Of a stretch of DNA of 64,000 bases, positions 7,108-16,587 are shown piece by piece. Position 1 is the first letter of the stretch; each line of letters starts with the position of its first letter. The stretch is taken from positions 19,532 through 83,531 of the forward strand of contig DJPH01000048.1 of assembly GCA_002439755.1 (NCBI GenBank), given 5' to 3'. Below the pieces are notes generated by a model, which saw nothing but the letters and a program-made list of their open reading frames with translations, was not told where the DNA came from and ran no database searches. This stretch comes from Prevotellaceae bacterium UBA6417. Its GTDB lineage: Bacteria; Bacteroidota; Bacteroidia; Bacteroidales; Bacteroidaceae. The translations under genes were made by a program, and so were the position numbers.

Positions 7108-8946
7108 TCAGTTCAAGTATGTATTGAATCCACTGACAAAACGGGTGTCGAATCCTTTGTCGGTTTTTCCATGTATATCTGATGGGTGCATGTGCTCAAT
7201 TTCAATGATACGCTTTGTATAGTTTTTGTCCCATTTGTTGTTCCGAATAATTACATTACGGCATCCGTCCAACAGGAATGACGATTTTTGCCATGTGTAG
7301 GGCTTGTAGTCGGTTGTTTCTTCAATCCGATTGTCAACAAACTTCAAACCGTCGACTGAGCGAGCCCTTACAATTGGGGCATCGAACACGCGGAAACGAT
7401 TGTTGCGGATGCGGATGTTGCGGTGAAATGGTATGTCCTTTTCATCTGCAGGTCGTTGCGAAGGTGTTATGGTAATCACGGCATCGCCCCATTCCCAGCG
7501 GTTGCCTGTCTTGTTGCCCGATGTAAGACAATTGTCAAAAGTGTTGTTGCGTACAAGCACATCAGTACAGGCTCCCGATTCATACCAATGGTCAAGGTCG
7601 CCTTCAATCAGCAGTGCCGTACCTGCTGTTTTGAAATAGTTGTTTTCAATGATGACTTTCTTGGGTGTGGTTACTAAAACACCTCGCGCACGGTTGCGCT
7701 TCAGCACCTTGCAGTTGCGCATGACAAAGGCCGCCGACCAGGTTTTGTTTTCTACGTAGTCATTTGAACCAATGTTGTCTGGTATTTCTTTGTCTAAGGT
7801 GATTTTGAATTGGGGCCATGTCAGCATCTCTTTACCTGTTATTCTCAAGCAAATGTCGCGTTGACCTGTTTGATGGTTAACCAACCAGATTTCATCACCG
7901 ATGTCGAAGAGGTGCGAGTTGTTTTCAAGTTCCAAAGTGTGTTTGTCTGTCTTTTTGCCAATCTTCACATTGCGCCCGTGCACGTTGATAAAGTCATCGC
8001 CTTGTCCTGTGTGAGCACATTCTTCAACAAGAATGGTACCTTTGCAATTGTTGAAGTGTGAGGCATCTGCAACTGTGCTGAATACACGTCCCTTACGTTC
8101 ATTGACTGTTGTGGAGGTTCGCTTCATTGTGATGTTTTCGCTGTGTTCACCCCATACACCGCAACTTAATGTGTGATACAATGTGATGTCTTCCAGCTTT
8201 ATGTCTTTGCTATTAAGGATGGTGATGCCGTTCATGGCATAATAAAAATGGTATAAGGATAGGTATGTGCCGATTTCCGGTTTTATCGGAGGCGTACCAT
8301 GCAGGCGTACCATGCCGTTGCCAAGGTCTTCGGCCCTGTTGGCAAGAAAGTCCTTTAAAGGTGAGTCCCAGGTGTTGTATACAATTTCTTTAGAGCCTTT
8401 GTCATACAAGTTGTTGTATCTATCCCCAATCCCAGATTCCCAATCTTCACCGTAGAACCGTAATTCTCCGTTTGTTATTTTATATGGGTACTGTGCAGCG
8501 TCAATTTTTAAATCCAAATAAGAATCGGATACACCGGCAATAACGGCTTGTGATATGAAAGGGCGATCCCAGTCGGTTGTGAAATTCTTCATGACGATGT
8601 TTTCGGAGTCAACGATGCGTGCCACTTCCATCCAACCATGAAATACAAAGTCGGATCCGCATCCATCTATTTCTATATCTTTCAATCCATGAAGTATAAG
8701 TCCAACGTTCTTTTCGGATTTCTTCGGCTCTATCGGATAAAAATCATAGCGTCCCTTAGGAAAGCGTAGCGTAATGCCTGTTTTTCCTTTGCATGCATCC
8801 AGGGCTGCACGCACAGCTTTCATAACGTCTTTTCGGCTGTCGGGAGCACCGCCGAAATCAACAATGTTCAGCACTTTTTGCGAGTGTGCTGTGATGAAAC
8901 TCATGCAGCACCAGCATAAAATAAGATATTTCAATCCTGTGGTCAT
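7108..8946 (-). CDS. Putative GH110 alpha-1,3-galactosidase (right-handed beta-helix)
   Basis: A 612-residue secreted protein: signal peptide MTTGLKYLILCWCCMSFITA ending near AHSQ, then VLNIVDFGGAPDSRKDVMKA and TLRFPKGRYDFYP, the entry to a right-handed beta-helix, and repeated helix turns to the end. TGQGDDFINVHGR in the middle carries paired acidic residues as in GH110. The family removes terminal alpha-1,3-galactose, for example from blood-group B or linear glycans. I chose the ATG at 8946 because a longer frame beginning with GTG at 8985 would start upstream of the promoter: TACCTTTG on the minus strand lies at 8973-8980, putting transcription start near 8967. The family assignment rests on overall resemblance; another beta-helix hydrolase remains possible. 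Confidence 0.72.
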   Translation of the reverse strand: MTTGLKYLILCWCCMSFITAHSQKVLNIVDFGGAPDSRKDVMKAVRAALDACKGKTGITLRFPKGRYDFYPIEPKKSEKNVGLILHGLKDIEIDGCGSDFVFHGWMEVARIVDSENIVMKNFTTDWDRPFISQAVIAGVSDSYLDLKIDAAQYPYKITNGELRFYGEDWESGIGDRYNNLYDKGSKEIVYNTWDSPLKDFLANRAEDLGNGMVRLHGTPPIKPEIGTYLSLYHFYYAMNGITILNSKDIKLEDITLYHTLSCGVWGEHSENITMKRTSTTVNERKGRVFSTVADASHFNNCKGTILVEECAHTGQGDDFINVHGRNVKIGKKTDKHTLELENNSHLFDIGDEIWLVNHQTGQRDICLRITGKEMLTWPQFKITLDKEIPDNIGSNDYVENKTWSAAFVMRNCKVLKRNRARGVLVTTPKKVIIENNYFKTAGTALLIEGDLDHWYESGACTDVLVRNNTFDNCLTSGNKTGNRWEWGDAVITITPSQRPADEKDIPFHRNIRIRNNRFRVFDAPIVRARSVDGLKFVDNRIEETTDYKPYTWQKSSFLLDGCRNVIIRNNKWDKNYTKRIIEIEHMHPSDIHGKTDKGFDTRFVSGFNTYLN

Positions 8947-9040
8947 CTTTTCATACTTGCATTTCATGTTTGCAAAGGTAATCACAAAAATGCTGAGGAA
9001 AAAATATAACGGGAAGTATTTCCATATTACTATAAATTAG

Positions 9041-9176
9041 TATCTTTGCACGCCGATTATTATCAATGGGGACGAAAGTTCCCGTTAATGCCATCAAAGA
9101 GCATCGTTTTTGGCCGAACATGCTTGGAGAGCATTGAAACAACGTTTTTAGTAGTATACAAATTAAAGTTTTAAAA
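9041..9176 (+). promoter_or_regulatory. rplM promoter and structured 5' leader (candidate L13 autoregulatory RNA)
   Basis: TATCTTTG at 9041-9048 is the -7 box, giving a leader of about 120 bases. It contains a GGGGAC-GAAA-GTTCCC hairpin with a GNRA loop (9068-9083), ATGC/GCAT pairing at 9088-9104 and a perfect ATGCT/AGCAT hairpin (9120-9134). Ribosomal protein operons are often controlled by binding of their product to such leaders, and a Bacteroidia L13 leader family has been described; I could not test membership. Confidence 0.6.
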
Positions 9177-9638
9177 GTGAACACATTAAGTTACAAGACC
9201 ATCTCCGTTAACAAGGAAACGGCACAAAAAGAATGGGTGGTAGTAGATGCTACCGACCAAGTGCTTGGTCGTCTTTGCTCGAAAGTAGCAAAGTTGCTGC
9301 GTGGAAAGTACAAACCCACATTTACTCCGCATGTTGACTGTGGTGATAATGTGATTATCATCAATGCCGAAAAAGTCAAACTGACCGGTAACAAATGGAC
9401 AGATCGCATCTATCTGCGCTATACAGGCTATCCCGGCGGACAGCGCGAATCAACTCCTGCATCAATCATGGCAAAGCCGAATGGCGCAGATCGCTTGTTG
9501 AGAAGAGTAGTGAAGGGCATGCTTCCCAAAAACAAATTGGGCGCACAGTTGCTGGATAACTTATACATCTATGCAGGAGGCGAGCATAAGCATGAGGCTC
9601 AAAGCCCAAAAACAATTGATATTAATCAGTATAAATAA
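9177..9638 (+). CDS. rplM: 50S ribosomal protein L13
   Basis: A 153-residue protein of normal length for L13, an early assembly protein of the large subunit. Landmarks are WVVVDATDQVLGRLCSKVAK near the start and GMLPKNKLGAQLLDNLYIYAG toward the end. Translation starts at GTG (9177); no in-frame ATG gives the conserved N-terminus. It is the first gene of an rplM-rpsI pair (6 bases to the next gene), followed by rpsB-tsf, an order typical of Bacteroidetes. Confidence 0.98.
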   Translation: MNTLSYKTISVNKETAQKEWVVVDATDQVLGRLCSKVAKLLRGKYKPTFTPHVDCGDNVIIINAEKVKLTGNKWTDRIYLRYTGYPGGQRESTPASIMAKPNGADRLLRRVVKGMLPKNKLGAQLLDNLYIYAGGEHKHEAQSPKTIDINQYK

Positions 9639-9644
9639 ACAGAC

Positions 9645-10031
9645 ATGGAAATAGTTAATGCATTAGGCAGGCGCAAGAGCGCTGTTGCACGTGTCTATGT
9701 TACGGAAGGTAACGGCAAAATCACAGTAAACAAGAAAGACATCAACGAATATTTTCCTTCACCTATTCTCCAGTATGTTGTAAAACAGCCATTGGAGACA
9801 TTGGGCGTTGCAGAAAAATATGATATCAAGCTCAACATCTTCGGCGGTGGTTTTACCGGCCAGTCGCAAGCTGCCCGCTTGGCAATAGCTCGCGCATTGG
9901 TAAAGATTAATGCCGAGGACAAGAGTGCATTGCGTGCACAAGGCTTCATGACGCGCGACAGCCGTGAGGTTGAACGTAAGAAGCCGGGACGTCCCAAGGC
10001 ACGTCGCAGATTCCAGTTCAGCAAACGTTAA
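9645..10031 (+). CDS. rpsI: 30S ribosomal protein S9
   Basis: A 128-residue protein; the usual length. LGRRKSAVARVYVTEGNGKI opens the S9 fold, GGGFTGQSQAARLAIARAL is the central RNA-binding segment, and the basic tail RKKPGRPKARRRFQFSKR reaches the decoding centre and ends in the conserved KR. Six bases follow the stop of rplM, so the two are co-transcribed. Confidence 0.98.
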   Translation: MEIVNALGRRKSAVARVYVTEGNGKITVNKKDINEYFPSPILQYVVKQPLETLGVAEKYDIKLNIFGGGFTGQSQAARLAIARALVKINAEDKSALRAQGFMTRDSREVERKKPGRPKARRRFQFSKR

Positions 10032-10166
10032 TCTTCTCTGGATTGGAAGTTACCGTTTAGCATCTAAACTTTCAAGATTCCATATATATATAATGTATAG
10101 TGTGCGACTACTTGAAGGTTGGTTCATTAAAACAAAAAAGAAAGTAAACGATTTAATTTAATTAGA
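10032..10166 (+). promoter_or_regulatory. rpsI-rpsB spacer with hairpin, possible S2 leader
   Basis: The 135-base spacer is long for a ribosomal operon. It has a perfect GTTTAG/CTAAAC hairpin with a 3-base loop (10055-10069) in a larger imperfectly paired region, but no TAnnTTTG promoter. It could carry an internal leader controlling rpsB; evidence is only the hairpin and the length. Confidence 0.3.
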
Positions 10167-11036
10167 ATGTCAAGAACAAATTTCGACCAGTTACTTGAAG
10201 CCGGCTGCCACTTTGGCCATTTAAAAAGAAAGTGGAACCCGGCAATGGCTCCTTATATCTTTATGGAGCGCAATGGAATTCATATTTTAGATTTGCACAA
10301 GACCGTTGCCAAGATTGATGAGGCAGCTGAGGCTTTGAAGCAAATCGCCAAATCAGGAAAGAAAATCCTGTTTGTAGCTACTAAAAAACAAGCAAAGGAA
10401 ATTGTTGCCCAAAAGGCAGCATCGGTAAATATGCCTTACGTAACAGAGCGCTGGCCGGGTGGCATGTTGACAAACTTTACGACAATTCGTAAGGCAGTCA
10501 AGAAGATGGCCAACATCGACAAGCTTACACAAGACGGTACATATGCCAATCTTTCGAAGCGTGAAATTCTGCAAATCAGCCGTCAGCGTGCAAAGTTGGA
10601 GAAGAACCTCGGCTCTATTGCCGACCTGACCCGTCTGCCGTCTGCCTTGTTTGTCATTGATGTTTACAAGGAAAAGATTGCTGTTCATGAGGCCAATCGT
10701 TTGGGTATTCCGGTATTTGGTATTGTTGATACCAACTCGGATCCGCGCAACATTGATTTCGTGATTCCTGCCAACGATGATGCCACAAAGAGCATTGAGG
10801 TGATTTTGGATGCATGCTGTGCAGCCATTGCCGAAGGTTTGGAAGAGCGCAAGGTTGAAAAGGCCGATGCGGCAGCTGCAGAAGCTCAGGCTGAGGAAGG
10901 CGAGGCTGAGGCTAAGCCCCATCGTCGCCGCAACCAGCGTGCCCGCGTTGAGAAAAACGAAGCAGCACCGGCCGAAGCTGCCGAAGCTGCTGAGACCGAG
11001 GCTCCGGCTGAGAATGCAACAGAAACAAATAACTAA
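10167..11036 (+). CDS. rpsB: 30S ribosomal protein S2
   Basis: A 289-residue protein with the standard S2 core: LLEAGCHFGHLKRKWNPAM, GIHILDLHKT, WPGGMLTNFTTIR and AVHEANRLGIPVFGIVDTNS. The core ends near residue 225; the remaining 60 residues are a low-complexity Ala/Glu tail, longer than in E. coli but common in Bacteroidetes. It lies 15 bases before tsf, the classic rpsB-tsf pair. Confidence 0.98.
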   Translation: MSRTNFDQLLEAGCHFGHLKRKWNPAMAPYIFMERNGIHILDLHKTVAKIDEAAEALKQIAKSGKKILFVATKKQAKEIVAQKAASVNMPYVTERWPGGMLTNFTTIRKAVKKMANIDKLTQDGTYANLSKREILQISRQRAKLEKNLGSIADLTRLPSALFVIDVYKEKIAVHEANRLGIPVFGIVDTNSDPRNIDFVIPANDDATKSIEVILDACCAAIAEGLEERKVEKADAAAAEAQAEEGEAEAKPHRRRNQRARVEKNEAAPAEAAEAAETEAPAENATETNN

Positions 11037-11051
11037 AATCAATAGAAAACT

Positions 11052-12044
11052 ATGGCAGTTTCCATATCAGATATTACAAAACTCCGCAAGTTGACCGGTG
11101 CGGGTCTGGCTGATTGCAAGAAAGCTTTGGAAGCCACTGAGGGTGATATAGAGAAAGCAATCGAAGTGATTCGCGAAAAAGGTCAGGCAGTTGCTGCAAA
11201 GCGTTCTGACCGCGAAGCATCCGAGGGCTGTGTGATTACGAAAGCCGAAAACGGTTTTGGTGCCATTATTGCCTTGAAGTGTGAGACAGACTTCGTTGCC
11301 AACAATGCCGATTTTGTTAAGTTGGCACAAAGCATTCTTGACTTGGCTGTTGCCAACAAGTGCAAGACCTTGGACGAGGTCAAGGCTCTTAAGTTGGGCG
11401 ATGTCACCGTTGAGCAGGCTATTGTTGACCGCAGCGGTATCACAGGTGAGAAGATGGAGCTTGATGGTTATATGACTATCGAAGGTGACAATATCTCTGT
11501 ATACAACCATCAGAATAAGAATACTCTTTGCACGATGGTTAACCTGAGCAAGGCCGTTCCGGCTGAGTATGGTCACGGTGTAGCCATGCAGGTGGCTGCA
11601 ATGAATCCGGTTGCACTCAACGAAGACAGTGTTCCGCAGGATGTAAAGGACAACGAATACAAGATAGCTGTTCAGAAGACCAAGGAAGAACAGGTGGAGA
11701 AGGCTGTGCAGAATGCATTGAAGAAGGCCGGATTCAACTTGTACATTGCCGAAAACGAGGAACATCTTGCCGAAGGAATCCAGAAGAAGATGATTACCGA
11801 AGAGCAGGCTGATGAGATTCGCAAGATAAAGAAAGAGACAGCAGAGCAAAAGGCTGCCAATCTTCCCGAGCAGATGATTCAGAACATTGCCAACGGACGT
11901 ATGAACAAGTTCTACAAGGAATCATGCCTGTTGAACCAGGATTACATCATGGATTCGTCGAAGACGGTTGCCGCATTCCTGAAAGAAGCTGACAAGGATT
12001 GTACAGTAACCGATTTCAAACGTTTCACATTGCGCTCTGAATAA
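11052..12044 (+). CDS. tsf: Elongation factor Ts
   Basis: A 330-residue guanine-nucleotide exchange factor for EF-Tu. ISDITKLRKLTGAGLADCKK is the N-terminal UBA-like domain, and ALKCETDFVANNADF is the conserved core motif that contacts EF-Tu. It lies downstream of rpsB and is followed by a strong terminator. Confidence 0.98.
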   Translation: MAVSISDITKLRKLTGAGLADCKKALEATEGDIEKAIEVIREKGQAVAAKRSDREASEGCVITKAENGFGAIIALKCETDFVANNADFVKLAQSILDLAVANKCKTLDEVKALKLGDVTVEQAIVDRSGITGEKMELDGYMTIEGDNISVYNHQNKNTLCTMVNLSKAVPAEYGHGVAMQVAAMNPVALNEDSVPQDVKDNEYKIAVQKTKEEQVEKAVQNALKKAGFNLYIAENEEHLAEGIQKKMITEEQADEIRKIKKETAEQKAANLPEQMIQNIANGRMNKFYKESCLLNQDYIMDSSKTVAAFLKEADKDCTVTDFKRFTLRSE

Positions 12045-12070
12045 AGCAACATTTGATTTGTACATATAAA

Positions 12071-12107
12071 GGAAGCCGCTTTGGATTATGCCAAGGCGGC
12101 TTCTTTT
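12071..12107 (+). terminator. Terminator of the rplM-tsf cluster
   Basis: GAAGCCGCTTTGG (12072-12084) pairs with CCAAGGCGGCTTC (12091-12103) across a 6-base loop with one G-U, followed by TTTT. Confidence 0.9.
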
Positions 12108-12221
12108 GGCGGCATGTGCAGCTGTGGCAGATACGTTTGTTTGCATGGCTTGGCTGCTTTTTGCGAGCAGAAGTATGCCGGTGTTGGCTGCCTTGCTGAG
12201 CATATGAGCGGTGTCATATTA

Positions 12222-12275
12222 TGCTAACGTGGGACACTTGGAAGGATATTCCGGGTGTCCCACGTTGGCATTTTT
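12222..12275 (+). terminator. Second long hairpin with U-tract between convergent genes
   Basis: TGCTAACGTGGGACAC (12222-12237) pairs with 12255-12270 (16 bp, one G-U) followed by TTTTT on the plus strand. It follows the tsf terminator by 115 bases in a spacer without a visible gene, and stands immediately past the 3' end of the convergent protease gene, so it may act as a back-up or bidirectional terminator. Confidence 0.65.
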
Positions 12276-12288
12276 GCTGTGCCGGTTG

Positions 12289-14127
12289 TCAAGGCACGGC
12301 AATCATGACTGACTGTCCTTTCGATTTAACGACATAAAGGCCGCTTTCCACTGTGGCAGTGTTGCATTTGCTGCCAATGAGCCGTCCGAGCATGTCGTAG
12401 ATATCTATGCTGCTGCCGTCGGTGGTTGCAATCCGTTTGTTCTTTACTGTTAGGATTTTATGAAGGTTGTTTGTCTCATCGTTTGCCAGTGATCTGATGC
12501 CCGTATATATGTCTTTGGCATCTCCGATGATGTTGGTGAATTGTTCCCATCCGTTTACTGCTTCGGCATAGGCATCGCGGCTGCCGGCAGGCACATGCAG
12601 TGTGGCCGATTCAAGGGGTACGTTCCAGAAGACATCGTTGCCGAGGGCCGGTGGTGTTTGTCCGAGGATGGTGATGCTTTCCAGTGTATTGCAGTCGGAG
12701 AAGGCTTCGTCACAGATGGTCTTTACTGTGGCGGGAATGGTTATGTCGAGCAGGTGTTTGCTGTTTCTAAATCCGGGGCTTTCGATGGCCGTGATTCCGT
12801 TGGGCAGTATGAGGCTCTTCAGGTTTGGCATGCTGTTGAGTGTCCAATACGACCTTGGTTCTTTGGTAAAGGTGGCATTGCTGAAGTCGGCATTGAGCAC
12901 AATGTAGGCAGTGCTGCGTGCAGCCGAAATGTCATTGTGATTTACATTGCCGCTGACCACGAGTTGTTCTATGAGTTTGTTTTCATAGTTGCTTTCCATG
13001 AAGTCTCTGAAGCTTCCCGGTTTGTCTACATGCAGATGCAGCTTCAGTGGGCTTTCGGTCTCCGGTTCTATACCGAACAGTCCTGCTTGATCGAGGTTGT
13101 AGGCTACGTTACTGTCGGTGATTTTACCAAGTGCGTAGTATCCGTTACTATTGCCACCCCAGCCCCAATTGAAGGAAAACATGTCTTCGCCTTTGTATCC
13201 ATCGATGACAAAGGCATGACCTCCACCGCTTTTTTCGTTGGTGGCTCTATAGATGATGGGGCGATTATTGTCGATTTCATTGCGCAGCATGCTTTTCCAC
13301 TCTGCATCGCTGTATGAGTCTGCCCTTAGTAGTTTTGCATTTAAGGAGTATTTGAAATAGATTTTCAATGCATATTCTATTGCATCAAGGGTTGTACCAC
13401 TTCCGTCTGTTCCGTATTTCATGTCTGTTGCTATGCCTAAGTCGGCCATGAGTTTTGCCACATCGTCGAATTGGCTGTTGGTTCCATTTGCTTCTGTTGG
13501 CATGTTGTTCCATGCGTAGTGCCTGAAAAAGTCGGCTTCCAATATGCCTCCTGCATAGTTACTTAGGTATCTGTTCCTGGACATGCCTACAGCAGGATGC
13601 TTGTGATACCTCATGACTATACCCATAGCTGTTGCTGCGCAGCCGGTGTAAGTATTCTTGGGCGTGTATTGGGCAAATACACCTGTTTGAGCCCATTTGG
13701 CGGTTTGCAGTTGTTTTTCTCCCACAGCAGCCCTTGTCTGTGGTGCCTTGTAGGCTGCGATGTTGCCGCCGGCGGCCTGGAGGGCCGTTATCTGCCGGCT
13801 GTAGTTGTCGAGCATGGCTTTCAGTCCGTCGGGAATGTTCTGTTCGTCAAATGTGCCTTCTGTGGAATATCCGAGCACTGTTTTGGCTGCATCGTCGCCG
13901 GCAATGATGACAAAGCCTTTCTCTTCGTCGTTGAAGATGTAGTAGGGTGCCGTCTGGCTTGCTACGGCTTTAGCCCGCAGCTGCCGGGTCTGTCCGGTCT
14001 GCTTGTTCCAAAATCCGGCGGCTTTCTGCCGTGCCTGTTCAAGGGTGATTTGCCGTGCGTCAAGCTTCATGCCTGTAGCCGAAGTCATAAGCACCAACGC
14101 TAATGTCAGGAGTCTTTCGTAGGTCAT
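12289..14127 (-). CDS. C10 family cysteine protease with LRR region and T9SS-type tail
   Basis: A 612-residue secreted protease of the streptopain/interpain family. It has an N-terminal signal region (1-24), a propeptide (about 25-140), and a catalytic domain with YTGCAATAMGIVMRYHKHP (Cys163) and SGGGHAFVIDGY (His304), followed by FNWGWGG, which supplies the Asn/Trp of the active site. Residues about 430-540 are BspA-like leucine-rich repeats (LPNGITAIESPGF, IPATVKTICDEAF). The end, SIDIYDMLGRLIG then SGLYVVKSKGQSVMIAVP, looks like a type A T9SS sorting domain, so surface delivery through SprA is likely. A -7 box TAACTTTG lies at 14161-14168. Related enzymes degrade host proteins including complement; that role here is inference. 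Confidence 0.9.
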   Translation of the reverse strand: MTYERLLTLALVLMTSATGMKLDARQITLEQARQKAAGFWNKQTGQTRQLRAKAVASQTAPYYIFNDEEKGFVIIAGDDAAKTVLGYSTEGTFDEQNIPDGLKAMLDNYSRQITALQAAGGNIAAYKAPQTRAAVGEKQLQTAKWAQTGVFAQYTPKNTYTGCAATAMGIVMRYHKHPAVGMSRNRYLSNYAGGILEADFFRHYAWNNMPTEANGTNSQFDDVAKLMADLGIATDMKYGTDGSGTTLDAIEYALKIYFKYSLNAKLLRADSYSDAEWKSMLRNEIDNNRPIIYRATNEKSGGGHAFVIDGYKGEDMFSFNWGWGGNSNGYYALGKITDSNVAYNLDQAGLFGIEPETESPLKLHLHVDKPGSFRDFMESNYENKLIEQLVVSGNVNHNDISAARSTAYIVLNADFSNATFTKEPRSYWTLNSMPNLKSLILPNGITAIESPGFRNSKHLLDITIPATVKTICDEAFSDCNTLESITILGQTPPALGNDVFWNVPLESATLHVPAGSRDAYAEAVNGWEQFTNIIGDAKDIYTGIRSLANDETNNLHKILTVKNKRIATTDGSSIDIYDMLGRLIGSKCNTATVESGLYVVKSKGQSVMIAVP

Positions 14128-14305
14128 GGTGATAAAATCAAATTATACAATATCAGACTTCAAAGTTACGTATTTTTGTTTGATTGGCATGCTCGTTGTC
14201 GTTGAAATAATATTGTGAGTGAGATTTTTGCATTTTAGGGCTCTTGTGTAACAGGTTTGTAATAATGTGTTGGTAACTTTGCGGCAAAATCAATATGTAC
14301 TCAAG

Positions 14306-16552
14306 ATGGAGACTTTTTATTTAGTTGTAGTTGCATTCCTATTGTTTTTGGCTGTGTTCGACATGTTCGTGGGTGTGTCCAACGATGCCGTGAATTTTCT
14401 TTCGTCGGCTGTAGGCTCCAAGGCTGCTACGTTTCGCACGGTGCTTGTAATTGCCGCAGTGGGCATTCTGGTAGGAACGGCAACGAGCAGTGGCATGATG
14501 GACATTGCGCGCCACGGGGTTCTGCGTCCTCAGAACTACATGTTCAGCGAAGTGATGTGTATATTTCTTGCCGTCGTCTGTGCCGATATATTGATTCTGG
14601 ACATTTTCAATTCGTTGGGGCTTCCCACGAGTACCACGGTGTCGATGGTATTCGAACTCTTCGGAGGTGCGTCGGCCATGGCCGTCATCAAACTGGCACA
14701 CGACACTACGGGTCTTTTCTCCTATGCCGACTATATCAACACTGAGAAGGTGCTTTCCGTGATAATGGCCATCTTTGTATCGGTGGCCATAGCCTTCGTT
14801 GTGGGCTTAGTGGTGATGTGGATAAGCCGGGTTGTGTTCACCTTCCATTACGAGAAGCACATGAAGTGGACTATAGGCATATTCGGAGGTGTCTCCATTA
14901 CGTCGATTGCTTATTTCCTGATTACAAAGGGCTTTGGGCAGGCCTCGTTCATGACGGCCGACGTAAAGGAGTGGCTGGCCCAGAACAGCGCGCATGTGCT
15001 TCTGGTGTCGTTCATCTTCTTTACTGCCTTGACGCAGGTGCTGTCGTGGCTGAAAGTGAATGTCTTTAAACTGATAGTGCTGTTCGGAACCTTTTCATTG
15101 GCGATGGCATTTGCCGGTAATGACCTGGTCAACTTTATAGGGGTCTCACTCGCAGGTCTGTCATCTATGGAGGATATGATGGCTAACGGCCAGCATAATT
15201 ATGATACATTTGCCATGACCTCTCTGGCCGAGTCGGCACGTGTACCCATCTATTATCTCATTGGTGCGGGCGTCATTATGATTATTTCGCTGTTTGTCTC
15301 CAAGAAGGCCAAGAAGGTGATTAGCACCTCGGTCAATCTGGCCAAGCAGAACGAGGGTGACGAGATTTTCAGCAGTTCCCGCATAGCCCGTCGCCTTGTG
15401 CGTATGGTGGGTAACTCTGCGGCAACAGTGCTTCATTATGTTCCCTCAGGAGTGAAGCAGTGGATCAACGGCCGTTTTACACCCCGTACCGACGGTGCCA
15501 CGGTCGATCTTGCCTTCGACCTTGTGAGGGCCTCTGTCAATCTGGTGCTTTCGGGCCTGCTCATCGTCATCGGAACTACGTTGAAGCTTCCGCTCTCGAC
15601 TACCTATGTGGCCTTCATGGTGGCCATGGGTAGTTCGCTGGCCGACCGTGCCTGGGGACGCGAGAGTGCCGTATATCGCATCACGGGTGTCATATCTGTC
15701 ATAGGCGGATGGTTCATTACGGCGGGTGCAGCCTTTATCACCTGTTTCGTCATTACCATGCTGATGCACTATGGAGGTCCCGTTGCCATGGGAGCAATCG
15801 TTGTGTTGGTCATCATCATTCTGGTGAGAAACAACATGAAATATAAGGACAAGGAAGAGACCGATGCCGGTGACAAGCTGTTCCAAAAGATAATAGCCTC
15901 CAAGTCGGATGAGGAGGTGCTCGACCTGCTCAATCGCCATATCGCCATGACCCACAGTGCCATCCTTGACTACACCCACAATTGTTTCTATCAGATAACC
16001 GACGGATTGATGGCCGAGAATATCAGAGAGCTCCGCAAGGCCACCGGCTCAATCAATGATGAAAAGAGCAATTGGCAGAAGGCCAGGCAAAAGGAGTTGG
16101 TGGGTATGCGCAAGCTGAGCTATGACGATGCTGTGCAGAAAAACACATGGTTTCACCTTGCGGCCAACAGCATCACTGAGATATTCTATTGCCTCAAACG
16201 CATGAGCGATCCGTGTCTGGAGCATGTCGACAACTATTTCAATCCACTGCCTCAGACATGCAAACAGCAGTATCTGCCGGTGCGCGATGAAGTGGTCGAG
16301 ATGTTTGCCAAGGCAAGCGAGATAGTACGTACCGGCGAATACAGCCAGATAGATGCACTCCTCGCAGAGGGCAATTCACTGAAGAGCCGCATCTCGGATA
16401 TGCGTCACACCGAGCAGGATCAGTTTAATCAGGAAGGCACCAATATCCGTCTGCACTTCCTTTATCTCAATACTTTACAGGAAACCCAGGAGCTTGTCAG
16501 TGCACTCCGTCACTTGTTGCGTGCCACCAAGCGTTTCCATCTGGGCGAATAG
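14306..16552 (+). CDS. PiT family inorganic phosphate transporter with PhoU-like tail
   Basis: A 748-residue protein, closely similar along its whole length to the one at 4495-6759. Both inverted-repeat signatures are intact here: GVSNDAVNFLSSAVGSKAA (residues 23-41) and FAGNDLVNFIGVSLAGLSS. The membrane part is followed by a soluble, helical PhoU-like region from about residue 540. I start at the ATG at 14306 because it aligns with the paralogue and because an upstream in-frame ATG at 14267 precedes the promoter -7 box TAACTTTG (14274-14281). It is followed by a repeat array and a convergent gene. This copy is the better candidate for the working phosphate importer. Confidence 0.92.
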   Translation: METFYLVVVAFLLFLAVFDMFVGVSNDAVNFLSSAVGSKAATFRTVLVIAAVGILVGTATSSGMMDIARHGVLRPQNYMFSEVMCIFLAVVCADILILDIFNSLGLPTSTTVSMVFELFGGASAMAVIKLAHDTTGLFSYADYINTEKVLSVIMAIFVSVAIAFVVGLVVMWISRVVFTFHYEKHMKWTIGIFGGVSITSIAYFLITKGFGQASFMTADVKEWLAQNSAHVLLVSFIFFTALTQVLSWLKVNVFKLIVLFGTFSLAMAFAGNDLVNFIGVSLAGLSSMEDMMANGQHNYDTFAMTSLAESARVPIYYLIGAGVIMIISLFVSKKAKKVISTSVNLAKQNEGDEIFSSSRIARRLVRMVGNSAATVLHYVPSGVKQWINGRFTPRTDGATVDLAFDLVRASVNLVLSGLLIVIGTTLKLPLSTTYVAFMVAMGSSLADRAWGRESAVYRITGVISVIGGWFITAGAAFITCFVITMLMHYGGPVAMGAIVVLVIIILVRNNMKYKDKEETDAGDKLFQKIIASKSDEEVLDLLNRHIAMTHSAILDYTHNCFYQITDGLMAENIRELRKATGSINDEKSNWQKARQKELVGMRKLSYDDAVQKNTWFHLAANSITEIFYCLKRMSDPCLEHVDNYFNPLPQTCKQQYLPVRDEVVEMFAKASEIVRTGEYSQIDALLAEGNSLKSRISDMRHTEQDQFNQEGTNIRLHFLYLNTLQETQELVSALRHLLRATKRFHLGE

Positions 16553-16587
16553 CCTGGGCATTGCAATTGCAGGTGCCGCAGGTTGAA

